Shown here: positions 17,256 to 26,033 of the stretch, piece by piece
How positions within the stretch are numbered: position 1 is the stretch's first letter
Layout of the letters: the number at the start of each line of letters is the position of its first letter
From: Streptomyces himalayensis subsp. himalayensis
GTDB taxonomy: Bacteria > Actinomycetota > Actinomycetes > Streptomycetales > Streptomycetaceae
Assembly (NCBI RefSeq): GCF_013778455.1
Contig: NZ_JACEHE010000016.1
Span: 124,001 to 188,000, forward strand
Direction: 5' to 3'
Length of the DNA: 64,000 nt
Position numbers and translations under genes: made by a program
Notes under the pieces: model-generated
Told to the model about the DNA's origin: nothing
Databases searched by the model: none
The model's input: only the letters and a program-made list of their open reading frames with translations

Positions 17256-17610
17256 GATGGCTCCCTCCTTGAAACAAGCCGAGTTTAGGGACTGCCGACA
17301 CGGCCTTTCGACCCGTCCCCAATGGTGAGCTTGCCCACACGGAGCGTGATCCGAGGCGCGCCCAACCCGCGAAACCCCATGTCGCACCGCGGTACGCAGG
17401 ACTCCTGCACGGCACCCTAGCCCTCCTGTGTGGTCAAGGTCTCTGTGAGAGCGTGCCGCGGCGCATCGCGATTCTTTGTGGAGTCCCTACGAATGGCCCA
17501 ATGAATCTTTGCTCCTTGATGGGCTCTTGTCCCGGGCTTTACCCGTTAGTAGCGTTGGCGACCCATTGGCGTACTAGCGGTAACAGCGTCTGGAAGAGGG
17601 GTGGGGCGCC
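17256..17610. other. Divergent promoter region between accA2 and a membrane protein gene
   Basis: 355 bases with no gene supported. Several direct repeats of short GC motifs are present but no clear palindrome. accA2 has its SD at the left edge; the right half contains a lower-GC patch around 17470-17580. Confidence 0.4.
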
Positions 17611-18156
17611 GTGGCGCGCAGAACGGTGGCTTGGGTTGCCTCGATCGTGCTCTTCGTGGAGGCGGGCGGTGTCGCGCTGCTGAACTGGTTCCTCGGCCAC
17701 GTCGTCGACCGCCAGGACATGTCGCTGGCCGGACTCGACCCGCATGCGATGTCGGTGTCCGCCTGGATCGCGGGCGGCGTCTTCGGTCTCTATCTGGCCC
17801 TCTGCGGCCTGGCGGCGCTGCTCCCCGCCCTGCGGGGCCGCGCCCCCGCCGGATTCGGTCGTGTCCTGCTGATCAGCGCCGCGGTCGTGCACGCGGTGCT
17901 GGGCGCCTTCGTCGTGGGTCTCGTCGGGTGGGGCGCCTTCGCCTTCATGATGCTGGTGCTCGGCCTGATCGTGCTGACCCTTATGGCATACGACGGTCAG
18001 GCCGGGGACGGCGCCCGTCCCGCGGCACCGGCGGGTCCGCGGTCGTCGCAGGATGCGGCGCCGGGCGGTGGTGGCGTGTCGCCGGAGAGCGGCGCGCCCG
18101 GGGGCGGCGCGTTGCGGAACGGCCCGTCCGGGAGTGCTGCGCCGCAGCCTGCGTGA
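17611..18156 (+). CDS. Four-helix integral membrane protein, unknown function
   Basis: 181 residues. Hydrophobic segments at about 5-28, 49-72, 82-103 and 106-126, then a 50-residue Pro/Gly/Ala-rich tail that is probably cytoplasmic and disordered. No catalytic motif was seen. gagggg lies upstream of the GTG start. Conserved-looking membrane proteins of this size sit beside accA2/maf in streptomycetes; role unknown. Confidence 0.65.
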   Translation: MARRTVAWVASIVLFVEAGGVALLNWFLGHVVDRQDMSLAGLDPHAMSVSAWIAGGVFGLYLALCGLAALLPALRGRAPAGFGRVLLISAAVVHAVLGAFVVGLVGWGAFAFMMLVLGLIVLTLMAYDGQAGDGARPAAPAGPRSSQDAAPGGGGVSPESGAPGGGALRNGPSGSAAPQPA

Positions 18157-18195
18157 GCGGCCTGAAGGACTGGGCTAAGCGGCCCCGGGGACCGC

Positions 18196-18810
18196 TCAGT
18201 CGGCCCACAGATCCGTGATGGCGACGCCCAGTTCGGCCAGCAGGCGGCGCAGCAGCGGCAGGGAGAGGCCGATGACGTTGCCGTGGTCGCCGTCGATGCC
18301 CTCGATGAACGGCGCAGAGCGGCCGTCGAGAGTGAAGGCGCCGGCGACGTACAGCGGTTCGCCGGAGGCGACGTATGCGGCGATCTCGTCGTCGCTGGGG
18401 TCGCCGAAGCGGACCACCGTGGAGGCGGTCGCCGAGGCGTAGCGGCCGGTCTTCGTGTCGTACACGCAGTGGCCGGTCTGGAGCGTGCCCGCGCGGCCGC
18501 GCATCGACTTCCAGCGGGCCGTGGCCTCCTCCGCGTCGGCGGGCTTGCCGAGGGCCTCGCCGTCGAGCTCGAGCACCGAGTCGCAGCCGATGACCAGGGC
18601 GCCGCTCATGATCACGTCCGGTCGTGCCGCGACGACGGACGCCTTCGCCTCCGCGAGCGCGAGCGCCAGCTCGGCCGGGGTAGGTGCGGACACGGCGTCC
18701 TCGTCGACCCCGCTGACGATGACCTCGGGGCTGAGCCCCGCCTGCCGCAGCAGTCCGAGCCGGGCGGGGGACGCGGAGGCGAGCACGAGACGGCGACGCT
18801 GATCACTCAT
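18196..18810 (-). CDS. maf: Maf-family nucleoside triphosphate pyrophosphatase
   Basis: 204 residues. The N-terminal LVLASASPARLGLLRQAG is the Maf signature (SxSxRR-like loop), followed by SGVDEDA, LVIGCDSVLELDG and GKPADAEEA. The C-terminal EGIDGDHGNVIGLSLPLLRRLL is the usual end. Such enzymes hydrolyse non-canonical nucleotides (dTTP, UTP or modified forms). ATG 18810 was chosen because a TACCCT -10 box is 6 bases upstream (18822-18817); the upstream frame start at 18879 lacks support. In a minus-strand cluster with the small membrane protein, accE and pccB. Confidence 0.9.
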   Translation of the reverse strand: MSDQRRRLVLASASPARLGLLRQAGLSPEVIVSGVDEDAVSAPTPAELALALAEAKASVVAARPDVIMSGALVIGCDSVLELDGEALGKPADAEEATARWKSMRGRAGTLQTGHCVYDTKTGRYASATASTVVRFGDPSDDEIAAYVASGEPLYVAGAFTLDGRSAPFIEGIDGDHGNVIGLSLPLLRRLLAELGVAITDLWAD

Positions 18811-18886
18811 GCGGCAAGGGTAGCGAGCGGCTGCGGGGTCGTTGCCGGGTCCCAGGCATACGAGGCGCTCCGGCGACACGCGGCTG

Positions 18887-19012
18887 TCAGAGGCCGATCA
18901 CGACCATGGACAGCACCATCGCCACCGCCAGCAGGAAACCCGCGCGCCGCAGCATCTGCTGCATGTCGCGGAGTTCCTCCGGCGGCTCGTTCTCGGGATC
19001 GGACCACAGCAT
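18887..19012 (-). CDS. 41-residue single-pass membrane protein
   Basis: Starts MLWSDPENEPPEELRDMQQ, then one hydrophobic helix (about residues 24-41) at the very C-terminus. A ggagg site lies 9-10 bases before ATG 19012, which decides the start within a longer open frame. The acidic head with two EPPEELRD-like blocks and a tail helix resembles the small morphogenic membrane proteins (MmpB type) named in streptomycetes; this match is from memory and should be verified. It lies between maf and accE in the acyl-CoA carboxylase cluster. Confidence 0.7.
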   Translation of the reverse strand: MLWSDPENEPPEELRDMQQMLRRAGFLLAVAMVLSMVVIGL

Positions 19013-19121
19013 GAAGCCGATCCTCCGCCGACGGTGGTCCTGGGCGCCTGAGTACGCGTACTCAACTTGGCGGAGGCCGGCAGCGGGAGCCGCGCCGCAA
19101 CGGTTGCGGCGCGGCACGGCT

Positions 19122-19328
19122 CTACGCGGGCCAGTACGTGCGGCCCCACGACTTCGGGCCCGGCGCGGGCAGGCGGCTGTGCGCAACCCGGGCCGGATCG
19201 GCCCAGGCGTCCGGTGCGGGGGGCGCGCCGGCCGGCCCGCCGCCCGCGGCCGCGGCGCGCGCCCGGACCACCGCCAGTGCGGCGGCCAGCTCCTCCGGGG
19301 TCGGATTGCCCCGTACGACCTTGATCAT
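19122..19328 (-). CDS. accE: Acyl-CoA carboxylase epsilon subunit
   Basis: 68 residues. IKVVRGNPTPEELAAALAVV is the diagnostic N-terminus of AccE/PccE, the small subunit found only in actinomycetes that joins alpha and beta subunits and stimulates activity. An Ala/Gly/Pro linker leads to the conserved end SRLPAPGPKSWGRTYWPA. Its ATG has ggag five bases upstream. It follows pccB by 41 bases, a gap made almost entirely of a direct duplication of the pccB 3' end. Confidence 0.93.
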   Translation of the reverse strand: MIKVVRGNPTPEELAAALAVVRARAAAAGGGPAGAPPAPDAWADPARVAHSRLPAPGPKSWGRTYWPA

Positions 19329-19336
19329 GACCGCTC

Positions 19337-19375
19337 CACAGGTTCTCAGGGCTTACAGGTTCTCAGGGCTTACAG
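19337..19375 (-). repeat. 17-base duplication including the pccB stop codon
   Basis: On the minus strand CCTGTAAGCCCTGAGAA occurs twice in tandem (19375-19359 and 19358-19342) followed by CCTGT. The TAA in the first copy is the pccB stop codon; the second copy repeats it in another frame. Confidence 0.85.
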
Positions 19376-20986
19376 GGGGATGTTGCCGTGCTTCTTCGGA
19401 GGCAGGTTTTCCCGCTTCGTACGAAGCTGACGCAGGCCGCGCACGATGTGCCGCCGGGTGTCGGACGGCATGATCACCGCGTCGATGTAGCCGCGCTCGG
19501 CCGCGACGTACGGGTTGAGCAGCGTGTCCTCGTACTCCTGGATGAGCTGCCGGCGCACCGCCTCCTGCTCGGCCTCCGGCGCTGCCGCGATGGTGCGGCG
19601 GTGGAGGATGTTCACCGCGCCCTGCGCGCCCATGACGGCGATCTGCGCGGTCGGCCAGGCGAGGTTGAGGTCGGCGCCCAGGTGCTTGGATCCCATGACG
19701 TCGTAGGCGCCGCCGAATGCCTTGCGCGTGATCACCGTGATCAGCGGGACGGTCGCCTCCGCGTAGGCGTAGATCAGCTTGGCGCCGCGGCGGATGATGC
19801 CCTCGTGCTCCTGGCCGACGCCCGGCAGGAAGCCCGGCACGTCGACGAAGGTCAGCACAGGGACGTTGAAGGCGTCGCAGGTGCGGACGAAGCGGGCGGC
19901 CTTCTCGGAGGCGTCGATGTCCAGGCAGCCGGCGAACTGCATCGGCTGGTTGGCCACGATGCCCACCGGGTGGCCCTCGACCCGGCCGAAGCCGGTGAGG
20001 ATGTTCGGCGCGAACAGGGCCTGGGTCTCGAAGAACTCGCCGTCGTCGAGCACGTGCTCGATGACCTCGTGCATGTCGTACGGCTGGTTGGCACTGTCCG
20101 GGACTATCGAGTCGAGCTCGCGGTCCTCGTCCGTCAGCGTCAGGTCCGCGTCCTCGGGGAAGGCCGGGGGCTCGGACAGGTTGTTGCTCGGCAGGTACGA
20201 CAGCAGCTGCTTGATGTACTCGATGGCGTCCTTCTCGTCGCCCGCCATGTGGTGGGCCACGCCGGACGTCGTGTTGTGCGTGCGCGCGCCGCCCAGCTCC
20301 TCGAAGCCGACGTCCTCACCGGTGACGGTCTTGATGACGTCGGGTCCAGTGATGAACATGTGCGAGGTCTGGTCGACCATCACCGTGAAGTCGGTGATCG
20401 CGGGGGAGTAGACCGCGCCGCCCGCGCACGGGCCGACGATCAGGCTGATCTGCGGGATCACGCCGGAGGCGTGGGTGTTGCGGCGGAAGATCTCGCCGTA
20501 CATGCCGAGGGCCATGACGCCCTCCTGGATGCGGGCGCCGCCGGAGTCGTTGATGCCGACGACGGGACAGCCCGTCTTCAGCGCGAAGTCCATCACCTTC
20601 ATGATCTTCTGTCCGAAGACCTCGCCGAGGGCACCGCCGAAGACGGTGAAGTCCTGCGAGAAGACGGCGACCGGGCGTCCGTCGACCGTGCCGTAGCCGG
20701 TCACGACACCATCCCCGTACGGACGGTTCTGCTCGAGACCGAAGTCGGTGGAGCGGTGGCGGGCGAACTCGTCCAGCTCCACGAACGAGCCCTCGTCGAG
20801 GAGCAGCTCGATCCGCTCACGCGCCGTCAGCTTGCCCTTCGCGTGCTGCTTCTCGACCGCGCGCTCGGAGCCGGCATGCGTCGCCTCCTGGATACGGCGC
20901 TGCAGGTCCGCGAGCTTCCCCGCGGTCGTGTGGATGTCAGTCTCCTGTGGCTCCTGCGCCACCTGCGACTCTGCCGACTCGGACAT
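19370..20986 (-). CDS. pccB: Propionyl/acyl-CoA carboxylase beta subunit (carboxyltransferase)
   Basis: 538 residues with both halves of the carboxyltransferase fold: GKLTARERIELLLDEGSF, VFGGALGEVFGQKIMKVMD, GINDSGGARIQEGV and GPCAGGAVYSPAITDF in the first, then QPMQFAGCLDIDASEKAARF, PVLTFVDVPGFLPGVGQE, ITRKAFGGAYDVMGSKHLGAD in the second. It transfers CO2 from carboxybiotin on AccA2 to propionyl-CoA (and perhaps acetyl- or butyryl-CoA). ATG 20986 was chosen for its gggag site; earlier starts would add an Arg/Ser-rich shadow frame of birA. The family normally has about 530 residues. The GGARIQEG oxyanion loop is intact. Confidence 0.95.
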   Translation of the reverse strand: MSESAESQVAQEPQETDIHTTAGKLADLQRRIQEATHAGSERAVEKQHAKGKLTARERIELLLDEGSFVELDEFARHRSTDFGLEQNRPYGDGVVTGYGTVDGRPVAVFSQDFTVFGGALGEVFGQKIMKVMDFALKTGCPVVGINDSGGARIQEGVMALGMYGEIFRRNTHASGVIPQISLIVGPCAGGAVYSPAITDFTVMVDQTSHMFITGPDVIKTVTGEDVGFEELGGARTHNTTSGVAHHMAGDEKDAIEYIKQLLSYLPSNNLSEPPAFPEDADLTLTDEDRELDSIVPDSANQPYDMHEVIEHVLDDGEFFETQALFAPNILTGFGRVEGHPVGIVANQPMQFAGCLDIDASEKAARFVRTCDAFNVPVLTFVDVPGFLPGVGQEHEGIIRRGAKLIYAYAEATVPLITVITRKAFGGAYDVMGSKHLGADLNLAWPTAQIAVMGAQGAVNILHRRTIAAAPEAEQEAVRRQLIQEYEDTLLNPYVAAERGYIDAVIMPSDTRRHIVRGLRQLRTKRENLPPKKHGNIPL

Positions 20987-21091
20987 CGGGATGTGGCTCC
21001 CTGCCTGCTCAGAGGGGACGTGTGAGGGCTGGCTACTGCCTCGTAGCGTATCGGCGCGGCTACCGTTCAGCAGTGCGGTGTTTCCCACACC

Positions 21092-21097
21092 TAGTGT
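21092..21097 (+). promoter_or_regulatory. Leaderless-type -10 element of birA
   Basis: TAGTGT followed by 7 bases and ATG 21105. The gene has no SD sequence. Confidence 0.5.
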
Positions 21098-21104
21098 GGC
21101 TTGC

Positions 21105-22034
21105 ATGACGCCGTCAGATGCTCCAGACAACCGCCGGTCCGATGGCTCGGAGAGCCGCCGGTCCGACTCCGCGGACAGCCGCGGGTCCGATCCTGCCGAC
21201 AGCCGCTGGTCCGACCTCGACCGGCCGCCCCTCAACGCCGCCGCCCTGCGCCGCGCTCTGCTGCGGCCCGGCGGGTTGTGGACCTCCCTCGAGGTGGTGG
21301 CCTCGACCGGATCCACCAACACGGACCTGGCGGGGCGCGCCGACGCCCTGGAGGAGGGCGCGATCCTCGTCGCCGAGGAGCAGAGCGCGGGGCGCGGCCG
21401 GCTCGACCGCCAGTGGACGGCGCCCCCGCGCTCGGGGCTCTTCTTCTCCGTACTCCTCAAGCCCGCGGGGGTCCCCGTGGAGCGGTGGGGCTGGCTGCCA
21501 CTGCTCGCAGGAGTGGCCACTGCGGCCGCTGTGGCCCGCGCCGCCGGTGTCGACACGGCACTCAAGTGGCCCAACGACCTGCTCGTGACCGTGGGCGGCG
21601 AGGAACGCAAGGCCGGTGGGATCCTCGCGGAGCGGGCCGGCAGGGACGGGATCGTCATCGGCCTCGGCATCAATGTGACGCTGCGCGCCGGGGAACTCCC
21701 TGTCCCGGCCGCCGGCTCGCTGGCGCTCGCGGGAGCCGCATCCACCGACCGCGACACGCTGCTGCGCGCGGTGCTGCGGTCGCTCGAGGGGTGGTACACC
21801 GACTGGCGCGCGGCGGGCGGCGACCCGGCCGCGTGCCGGCTGCAGGAGACGTACGCGGCCGGGTGCGCGACGCTCGGCCGGAGGGTACGCGCCGAGCTGC
21901 CGGGCGACCGGACGATCAGCGGTGAGGCGGTCGCGATCGACGGCGACGGCCGCCTCGTCCTGGCGACGGCGGACGGGGTGCAGGAGCCGGTGGGGGCGGG
22001 CGACATCGTGCATCTGCGGCCGGCGCAGCCGTAG
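21105..22034 (+). CDS. birA: Biotin-[acetyl-CoA-carboxylase] ligase
   Basis: 309 residues. The catalytic core has VASTGSTNTDL, EEQSAGRGRLDRQW (biotinyl-AMP loop GRGRxxR), LKWPNDLLV, RKAGGILAE and IGLGINV, then the small C-terminal SH3-like domain. It biotinylates the lysine of AccA2. There is no N-terminal helix-turn-helix, so it is not a repressor. Instead residues 9-40 form a repetitive hydrophilic arm of RRSD, SRGSD and SRWSD units, unusual for the family. ATG 21105 follows a leaderless -10 box. Divergent from pccB. Confidence 0.93.
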   Translation: MTPSDAPDNRRSDGSESRRSDSADSRGSDPADSRWSDLDRPPLNAAALRRALLRPGGLWTSLEVVASTGSTNTDLAGRADALEEGAILVAEEQSAGRGRLDRQWTAPPRSGLFFSVLLKPAGVPVERWGWLPLLAGVATAAAVARAAGVDTALKWPNDLLVTVGGEERKAGGILAERAGRDGIVIGLGINVTLRAGELPVPAAGSLALAGAASTDRDTLLRAVLRSLEGWYTDWRAAGGDPAACRLQETYAAGCATLGRRVRAELPGDRTISGEAVAIDGDGRLVLATADGVQEPVGAGDIVHLRPAQP

Positions 22035-22412
22035 GGATCGGCGCCTCTGCGACCGGCGCCGCCGGTTCTCCGGGCCGCATTCGCCGACGAAACCGCGCCG
22101 CAGCGCCGCGTGCGCGTTTCGGGCCGCGCTGACGCAGCCGTACCGCGCGGTCGAGCGGCGCCGCGCTGTGGGGTCGGGAAGGAGCGGGGACCCGGAAGTG
22201 CGGGAACACTCTTGAGTGAGCTGCGGCACACCTGCCGTACTGTGTCTTCAGTGTCTTCCCGGGGACCGTGACATCGGCGGCTCGACCGCGCGGCCCCGGG
22301 CCCCGGCCGGAAAGGCAGGTCGGACGATGCGCCCGGTACGCCCCCGTGAGGTAGATCTCAGTAAAGTTGGGGCCGGTCGTATTGACCGCGGCAGATCGGA
22401 AGGGCAGCAGGC
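22035..22412. other. Intergenic region before the adenylate cyclase gene
   Basis: 378 bases, GC-rich in the first half and less so at 22340-22395 (gatctcagtaaagttgg, gtattgaccgcggcag), where a promoter for cya is likely. No gene, hairpin or palindrome stands out. Confidence 0.4.
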
Positions 22413-23846
22413 GTGAGCGTCGACGACACGGGCTCGGGCGCGGGCGCACACCCCGCCCCCGACGGCGAGCCCGGCCGTATCGCCGGGGGCGCCGCCGCGG
22501 ACCGGGCCGCGGACCCTTCGGCAGGGCCGGACGGGGAGCGCTGGCCCCTGGACCCGGGGATCGCACGGGGCGCGGGCTCCAGGAGCGTTCCGGATACGGA
22601 CCGGGGCGGTGAGGGGACCGAGCGTGCTCCCGGCGCAGACCGGGAGGACGGTTCCGATCGCGAACCCGGCCGACCCGGCCCCGCGTCCACGCCGCCGGAT
22701 GTCTCTGTCGGGCTCCCGGAGCACGGATCCGACCGCGTCCCGGAACGCGGAGCAGACCGGATCGACGGGCGGAGCGGGGCAGCCGGCCGAGTTGAGCGCG
22801 GTGAAGACCCGCTCGCCCTCCGGCTCGAGGGGCTCATCCTCGGGGCCGAGCGCCGTTACACGCCCTTCCAGGCGGCGCGCAGCGCAGGCGTGTCCGTGGA
22901 GCTGGCCACCCGCTTCTGGCGCGCGATGGGCTTCGCCGACATAGGCCAGGCCAAGGCGCTGACGGAGGCGGACGTACTGGCGCTGCGGCGGCTCGCAGGT
23001 CTCGTCGAGGCGGGCCTGCTGAGCGAGGCCATGGCGATCCAGGTGGCCCGCTCGACCGGCCAGACCACCGCCCGGCTGGCCGACTGGCAGATCGACTCGT
23101 TCCTCGCGGGCCTGACGGAGCCGCCGGAGCCGGGGATGACGCGCACCGAGGTCACGTATCCCCTGATGGAGCTGCTCCTGCCCGAGCTGGAGGAGTTCAT
23201 CGTCTACGTCTGGCGGCGGCAGCTCGCGGCCGCCACCGGGCGGGTGGTGCAGGTCGCGGACGACGAGGAGATGGTCGACCGCCGGCTCGCCGTCGGCTTC
23301 GCCGACCTGGTCGGCTTCACGCGGCTGACGCGACGCCTTGAGGAAGAGGAGCTCGGGGAGCTGGTCGAGGCCTTCGAGACGACGGCCGCCGACCTGGTGG
23401 CCGCCCGCGGCGGACGGCTGATCAAGACGCTGGGTGACGAGGTCCTCTACTCCTCCGACGACGCCGGGACGGCAGCCGAGATCGGGCTCCGCCTCATCGA
23501 GACGATGGCCAACGACGAGACGATGCCGGAACTGCGCGTCGGTATCGCCTTCGGCACGGTGACGACGCGGATGGGCGACGTGTTCGGTACGACGGTGAAC
23601 CTGGCGAGCCGGCTCACCTCGATAGCGCCCCGGGACGCCGTACTCGTCGACGGCGCCTTCGCCGAGGAGCTCACCCGGACCGGGGAGGCCCCCGCGTCCG
23701 AGGCGGAGGCGGCGGAGGCCGCGGCCGCCGCGGAGAAGGAGGGCGAGGAGCCTCCCACGTACCGCTTCGCGCTCCAGCCGATGTGGCAGCGGCCCGTGCG
23801 CGGCCTGGGCGTGGTGGAGCCCTGGCTGCTGACGCGACGGGACTGA
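22413..23846 (+). CDS. cya: Class III adenylate cyclase
   Basis: 477 residues from GTG 22413. The first ~130 residues are Gly/Asp/Arg-rich and probably disordered, so a later start is possible. Residues about 140-260 form an all-helical regulatory region (RYTPFQAARSAGVSVELATRFW, MAIQVARSTGQTTARLADWQ). The catalytic domain from about 290 has VGFADLVGFTRLTRR (first metal Asp), RLIKTLGDEVLYSS (second metal Asp) and DVFGTTVNLASRL (transition-state Asn/Arg). It makes cAMP in the cytoplasm; in streptomycetes the corresponding gene is needed for spore germination. C-terminal segment beyond the cyclase contains an Ala/Glu-rich insert. Confidence 0.9.
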   Translation: MSVDDTGSGAGAHPAPDGEPGRIAGGAAADRAADPSAGPDGERWPLDPGIARGAGSRSVPDTDRGGEGTERAPGADREDGSDREPGRPGPASTPPDVSVGLPEHGSDRVPERGADRIDGRSGAAGRVERGEDPLALRLEGLILGAERRYTPFQAARSAGVSVELATRFWRAMGFADIGQAKALTEADVLALRRLAGLVEAGLLSEAMAIQVARSTGQTTARLADWQIDSFLAGLTEPPEPGMTRTEVTYPLMELLLPELEEFIVYVWRRQLAAATGRVVQVADDEEMVDRRLAVGFADLVGFTRLTRRLEEEELGELVEAFETTAADLVAARGGRLIKTLGDEVLYSSDDAGTAAEIGLRLIETMANDETMPELRVGIAFGTVTTRMGDVFGTTVNLASRLTSIAPRDAVLVDGAFAEELTRTGEAPASEAEAAEAAAAAEKEGEEPPTYRFALQPMWQRPVRGLGVVEPWLLTRRD

Positions 23847-23859
23847 GGCGCGTCCGGGA

Positions 23860-24654
23860 CTACTCCCCGGGCCACACCGGTGCCCGCTTCTCGTTGAACG
23901 CCGCCACCCCCTCCGCCCGGTCCCCCGAAAAGGCGACCGCGCGCCAGGCGGCGTCCTCGATCTCGAGGCCGGCGCGCAGGTCGAGTCCATGTCCCAGGCG
24001 CAGCGCCCGTTTGGCCGCACGCAGCCCGACGGGTGAGTTCGCCGCGATACGTGCGCCGAGTGCCAGCGCCTCCGCCCGGTCCTGGCCCTCCTCCACCAGC
24101 AGGTCGACGAGGCCCAACTCCCGCGCCTCAGCGGCCTCGACCCGCCGCGCCGAGAAGATCAGCTCCGCGGCCCGGGCCGCCCCCACACGCCGCGGCAGCA
24201 GCTGCGTCCCGCCACCACCCGGAATGACCCCCACGGATACCTCGGGCAGCCCCACGACCGCCGTACGGTCGGCCACGATCAGGTCGCAGGCGAGGGCGAG
24301 CTCGAACCCGCCGCCCAGCGCGAAGCCGTGCAGCGCGGCGACGGTCGGCATGGGCAAGTCCAGTACGCCGGTGTAGGCACCCCGGGCGACGGGGCGCTGG
24401 CGCACCAACTCGGCGTCGGAGAGCGAGTTCCGCTCCTTGAGGTCCGCGCCGACGCAGAACGCCCGCTCGTGCGTCGACGTCACGACGACCACGCGCGCGT
24501 CGCGGTCCGCGGCGAGGGCGTCGCAGGCGGCGCCGATGGACCGCGCCATCTCCGTCGACACGGCGTTCATGGCCTTGGGCCGGTCGAGGACGAGCTCGGC
24601 GACGTACTCGTGCCGCCGCACCACGACGAACTCCCCGTACCGCTGCTCACCCAT
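23860..24654 (-). CDS. Enoyl-CoA hydratase/isomerase family protein
   Basis: 264 residues, normal crotonase length. LVLDRPKAMNAVSTEM, RAFCVGADLKER (oxyanion loop and CoA site), LHGFALGGGFELALACD (second oxyanion loop) and GVIPGGGGTQLLPRRVG (catalytic Glu position replaced by the VG-rich segment PEVSVGVIPGGGG typical of hydratases). C-terminal ends FNEKRAPVWPGE. It hydrates enoyl-CoA in beta-oxidation or a degradative side path. ATG 24654 is used; an upstream frame to 24720 crosses a palindromic promoter site and was rejected. Convergent with cya. Confidence 0.88.
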   Translation of the reverse strand: MGEQRYGEFVVVRRHEYVAELVLDRPKAMNAVSTEMARSIGAACDALAADRDARVVVVTSTHERAFCVGADLKERNSLSDAELVRQRPVARGAYTGVLDLPMPTVAALHGFALGGGFELALACDLIVADRTAVVGLPEVSVGVIPGGGGTQLLPRRVGAARAAELIFSARRVEAAEARELGLVDLLVEEGQDRAEALALGARIAANSPVGLRAAKRALRLGHGLDLRAGLEIEDAAWRAVAFSGDRAEGVAAFNEKRAPVWPGE

Positions 24655-24684
24655 GATCCGTCCACACCCCTCAGGACCGCGAAG

Positions 24685-24700
24685 GTTAACGACCGTTAGC
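24685..24700. promoter_or_regulatory. Palindromic operator-like site upstream of the enoyl-CoA hydratase gene
   Basis: GTTAACGACCGTTAGC is an inverted repeat (GTTAACG / CGTTAGC) with one mismatch, 31 bases upstream of the start codon. Its form suits a TetR-type repressor of fatty-acid degradation genes; no cognate regulator is adjacent. Confidence 0.5.
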
Positions 24701-24857
24701 GTCGGCCGCGTACGCATCATGCCAGTCCGGCGCCGCCGGGGCCAGGTCGCACGGCGATGCCTCCGGGAGGAGCCGAGAGGGGCTTGGACCCCCCTGTTCG
24801 GCGCACCATTCGCCGCATCGTCGCCGTATCAATGTCTCAAAGCGTGGCAAAACTCCC

Positions 24858-24863
24858 TAGCCT
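24858..24863 (+). promoter_or_regulatory. Leaderless-type -10 element of the GGDEF gene
   Basis: TAGCCT is followed by 6 bases and ATG 24870. Confidence 0.4.
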
Positions 24864-24869
24864 GGAGTG

Positions 24870-26033
24870 ATGGGCGAGGACGTGCGGTTGCGTGCCGTGG
24901 TGGCGCTGGCGCAGGCGATGGCGGCGGCACAGACGCCGCGGGAGTCCTGGAAGGCCGCCGCGGAGGGCGCCTGCCGCGCACTGTCGGGGAGCTTCGCCGC
25001 GCTGTCCGTGTGGGAGCGGGAACGCGGCCGGCTCCGTGTACTGGTGAACGCGGGTGAGCGGGCGCCGGGCGAGGCGGAGTTCCCCGAGTGCGAGGCGTAC
25101 CCCGTACACGAGTTCCCCGAGATCACGGAGTTCCTGCACGAGCGGTGGGTCGGCGGCGGCGAACCCAACGCCTGGGTGGAGACCGCGGAGGGCCCGGCCG
25201 CGCGCTCCGCCGGGGACGCCGGCTACTGCCATCAGAGGGTGGCCGCGCTCCGCCGCCGCGGCCGCGGCTGCTGCGTCGTCGCGCCGATCGTGCTGCACGG
25301 CAGGGCCTGGGGCGAGTTGTATGTCGCCCGTCCGGTCGGGGGACCGGTCTTCGACCGGGACGACGCGGACTTCGCGACCGTCCTGGCGGCGGTCGTCGCG
25401 GCCGGTATCGACCAGACCGAGCGCCTCGAGGAGGCGCGGCGCCTGGCCTTCACGGACGCGCTCACCGGCCTCGCCAACCGGCGCGCCGTCGACGTACGCC
25501 TGGACGAGGCCCTGGAGCGCCACCGGACCGAAGACACCGTGGTCAGCCTCGTCGTCTGCGATCTGAACGGGCTGAAGCGGGTCAACGACACCCACGGCCA
25601 CGCGGTCGGCGACCGGCTGCTCGAGCGGTTCGGCTCGGTGCTGTCGCTGTGCGGCGCGATGCTGCCGGGCGCGCTCGCCGCGCGGCTCGGCGGGGACGAG
25701 TTCTGCCTGCTCGCGGTGGGTCCGCCGGTGGACGAGGTGGTACGCGTGGCCGATGAACTGTGCAAACGCGCCGGTGAGTTGGAGCTCGGCGAGGGGGTCG
25801 CGTGCGGGGTGGCATCGACCGGGGAGCCCATCGGTCCTGTGCGCTCGGGGCGCCGGCTGTTCCGGCTCGCGGACGCCGCGCAGTACCGGGCGAAGGCCGC
25901 GCGGGCGGTGAGCCCGGTGGTGGCGGGGCGTGAAGGGGCCGACGATCCGGTGGTACGCCTGGTCGACGCGCCGCCGCCGCCGACGCTTCCGGCGGGGGAG
26001 CGGCGGAGGTTCCGGGGGCGGGAGGGGGCGTAG
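24870..26033 (+). CDS. GAF-GGDEF diguanylate cyclase (CdgE-like)
   Basis: 387 residues. A GAF-like sensor region covers about 1-175 (ALSVWERERGRLRVLVNAG, GCCVVAPIVLHGRAWGELYVAR). The GGDEF domain follows from about 190 (RLAFTDALTGLANRRAVD, VVCDLNGLKRVNDTHGHAVGD) with an intact active loop RLGGDEFCLL. The RxxD inhibitory site that usually sits five residues before GGDEF is absent (LPGA in its place), so product inhibition through that site is not expected. It makes c-di-GMP, which in streptomycetes acts through BldD on development. Domain order matches the protein I remember as CdgE. A GTG at 24867 is the only nearby alternative start. Confidence 0.88.
   Translation: MGEDVRLRAVVALAQAMAAAQTPRESWKAAAEGACRALSGSFAALSVWERERGRLRVLVNAGERAPGEAEFPECEAYPVHEFPEITEFLHERWVGGGEPNAWVETAEGPAARSAGDAGYCHQRVAALRRRGRGCCVVAPIVLHGRAWGELYVARPVGGPVFDRDDADFATVLAAVVAAGIDQTERLEEARRLAFTDALTGLANRRAVDVRLDEALERHRTEDTVVSLVVCDLNGLKRVNDTHGHAVGDRLLERFGSVLSLCGAMLPGALAARLGGDEFCLLAVGPPVDEVVRVADELCKRAGELELGEGVACGVASTGEPIGPVRSGRRLFRLADAAQYRAKAARAVSPVVAGREGADDPVVRLVDAPPPPTLPAGERRRFRGREGA

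Noticed and set aside
19370..22231. 953-residue version of PccB
   Set aside because: The first 415 residues are antisense to birA and lack homology; ATG 20986 with SD fits the family length.
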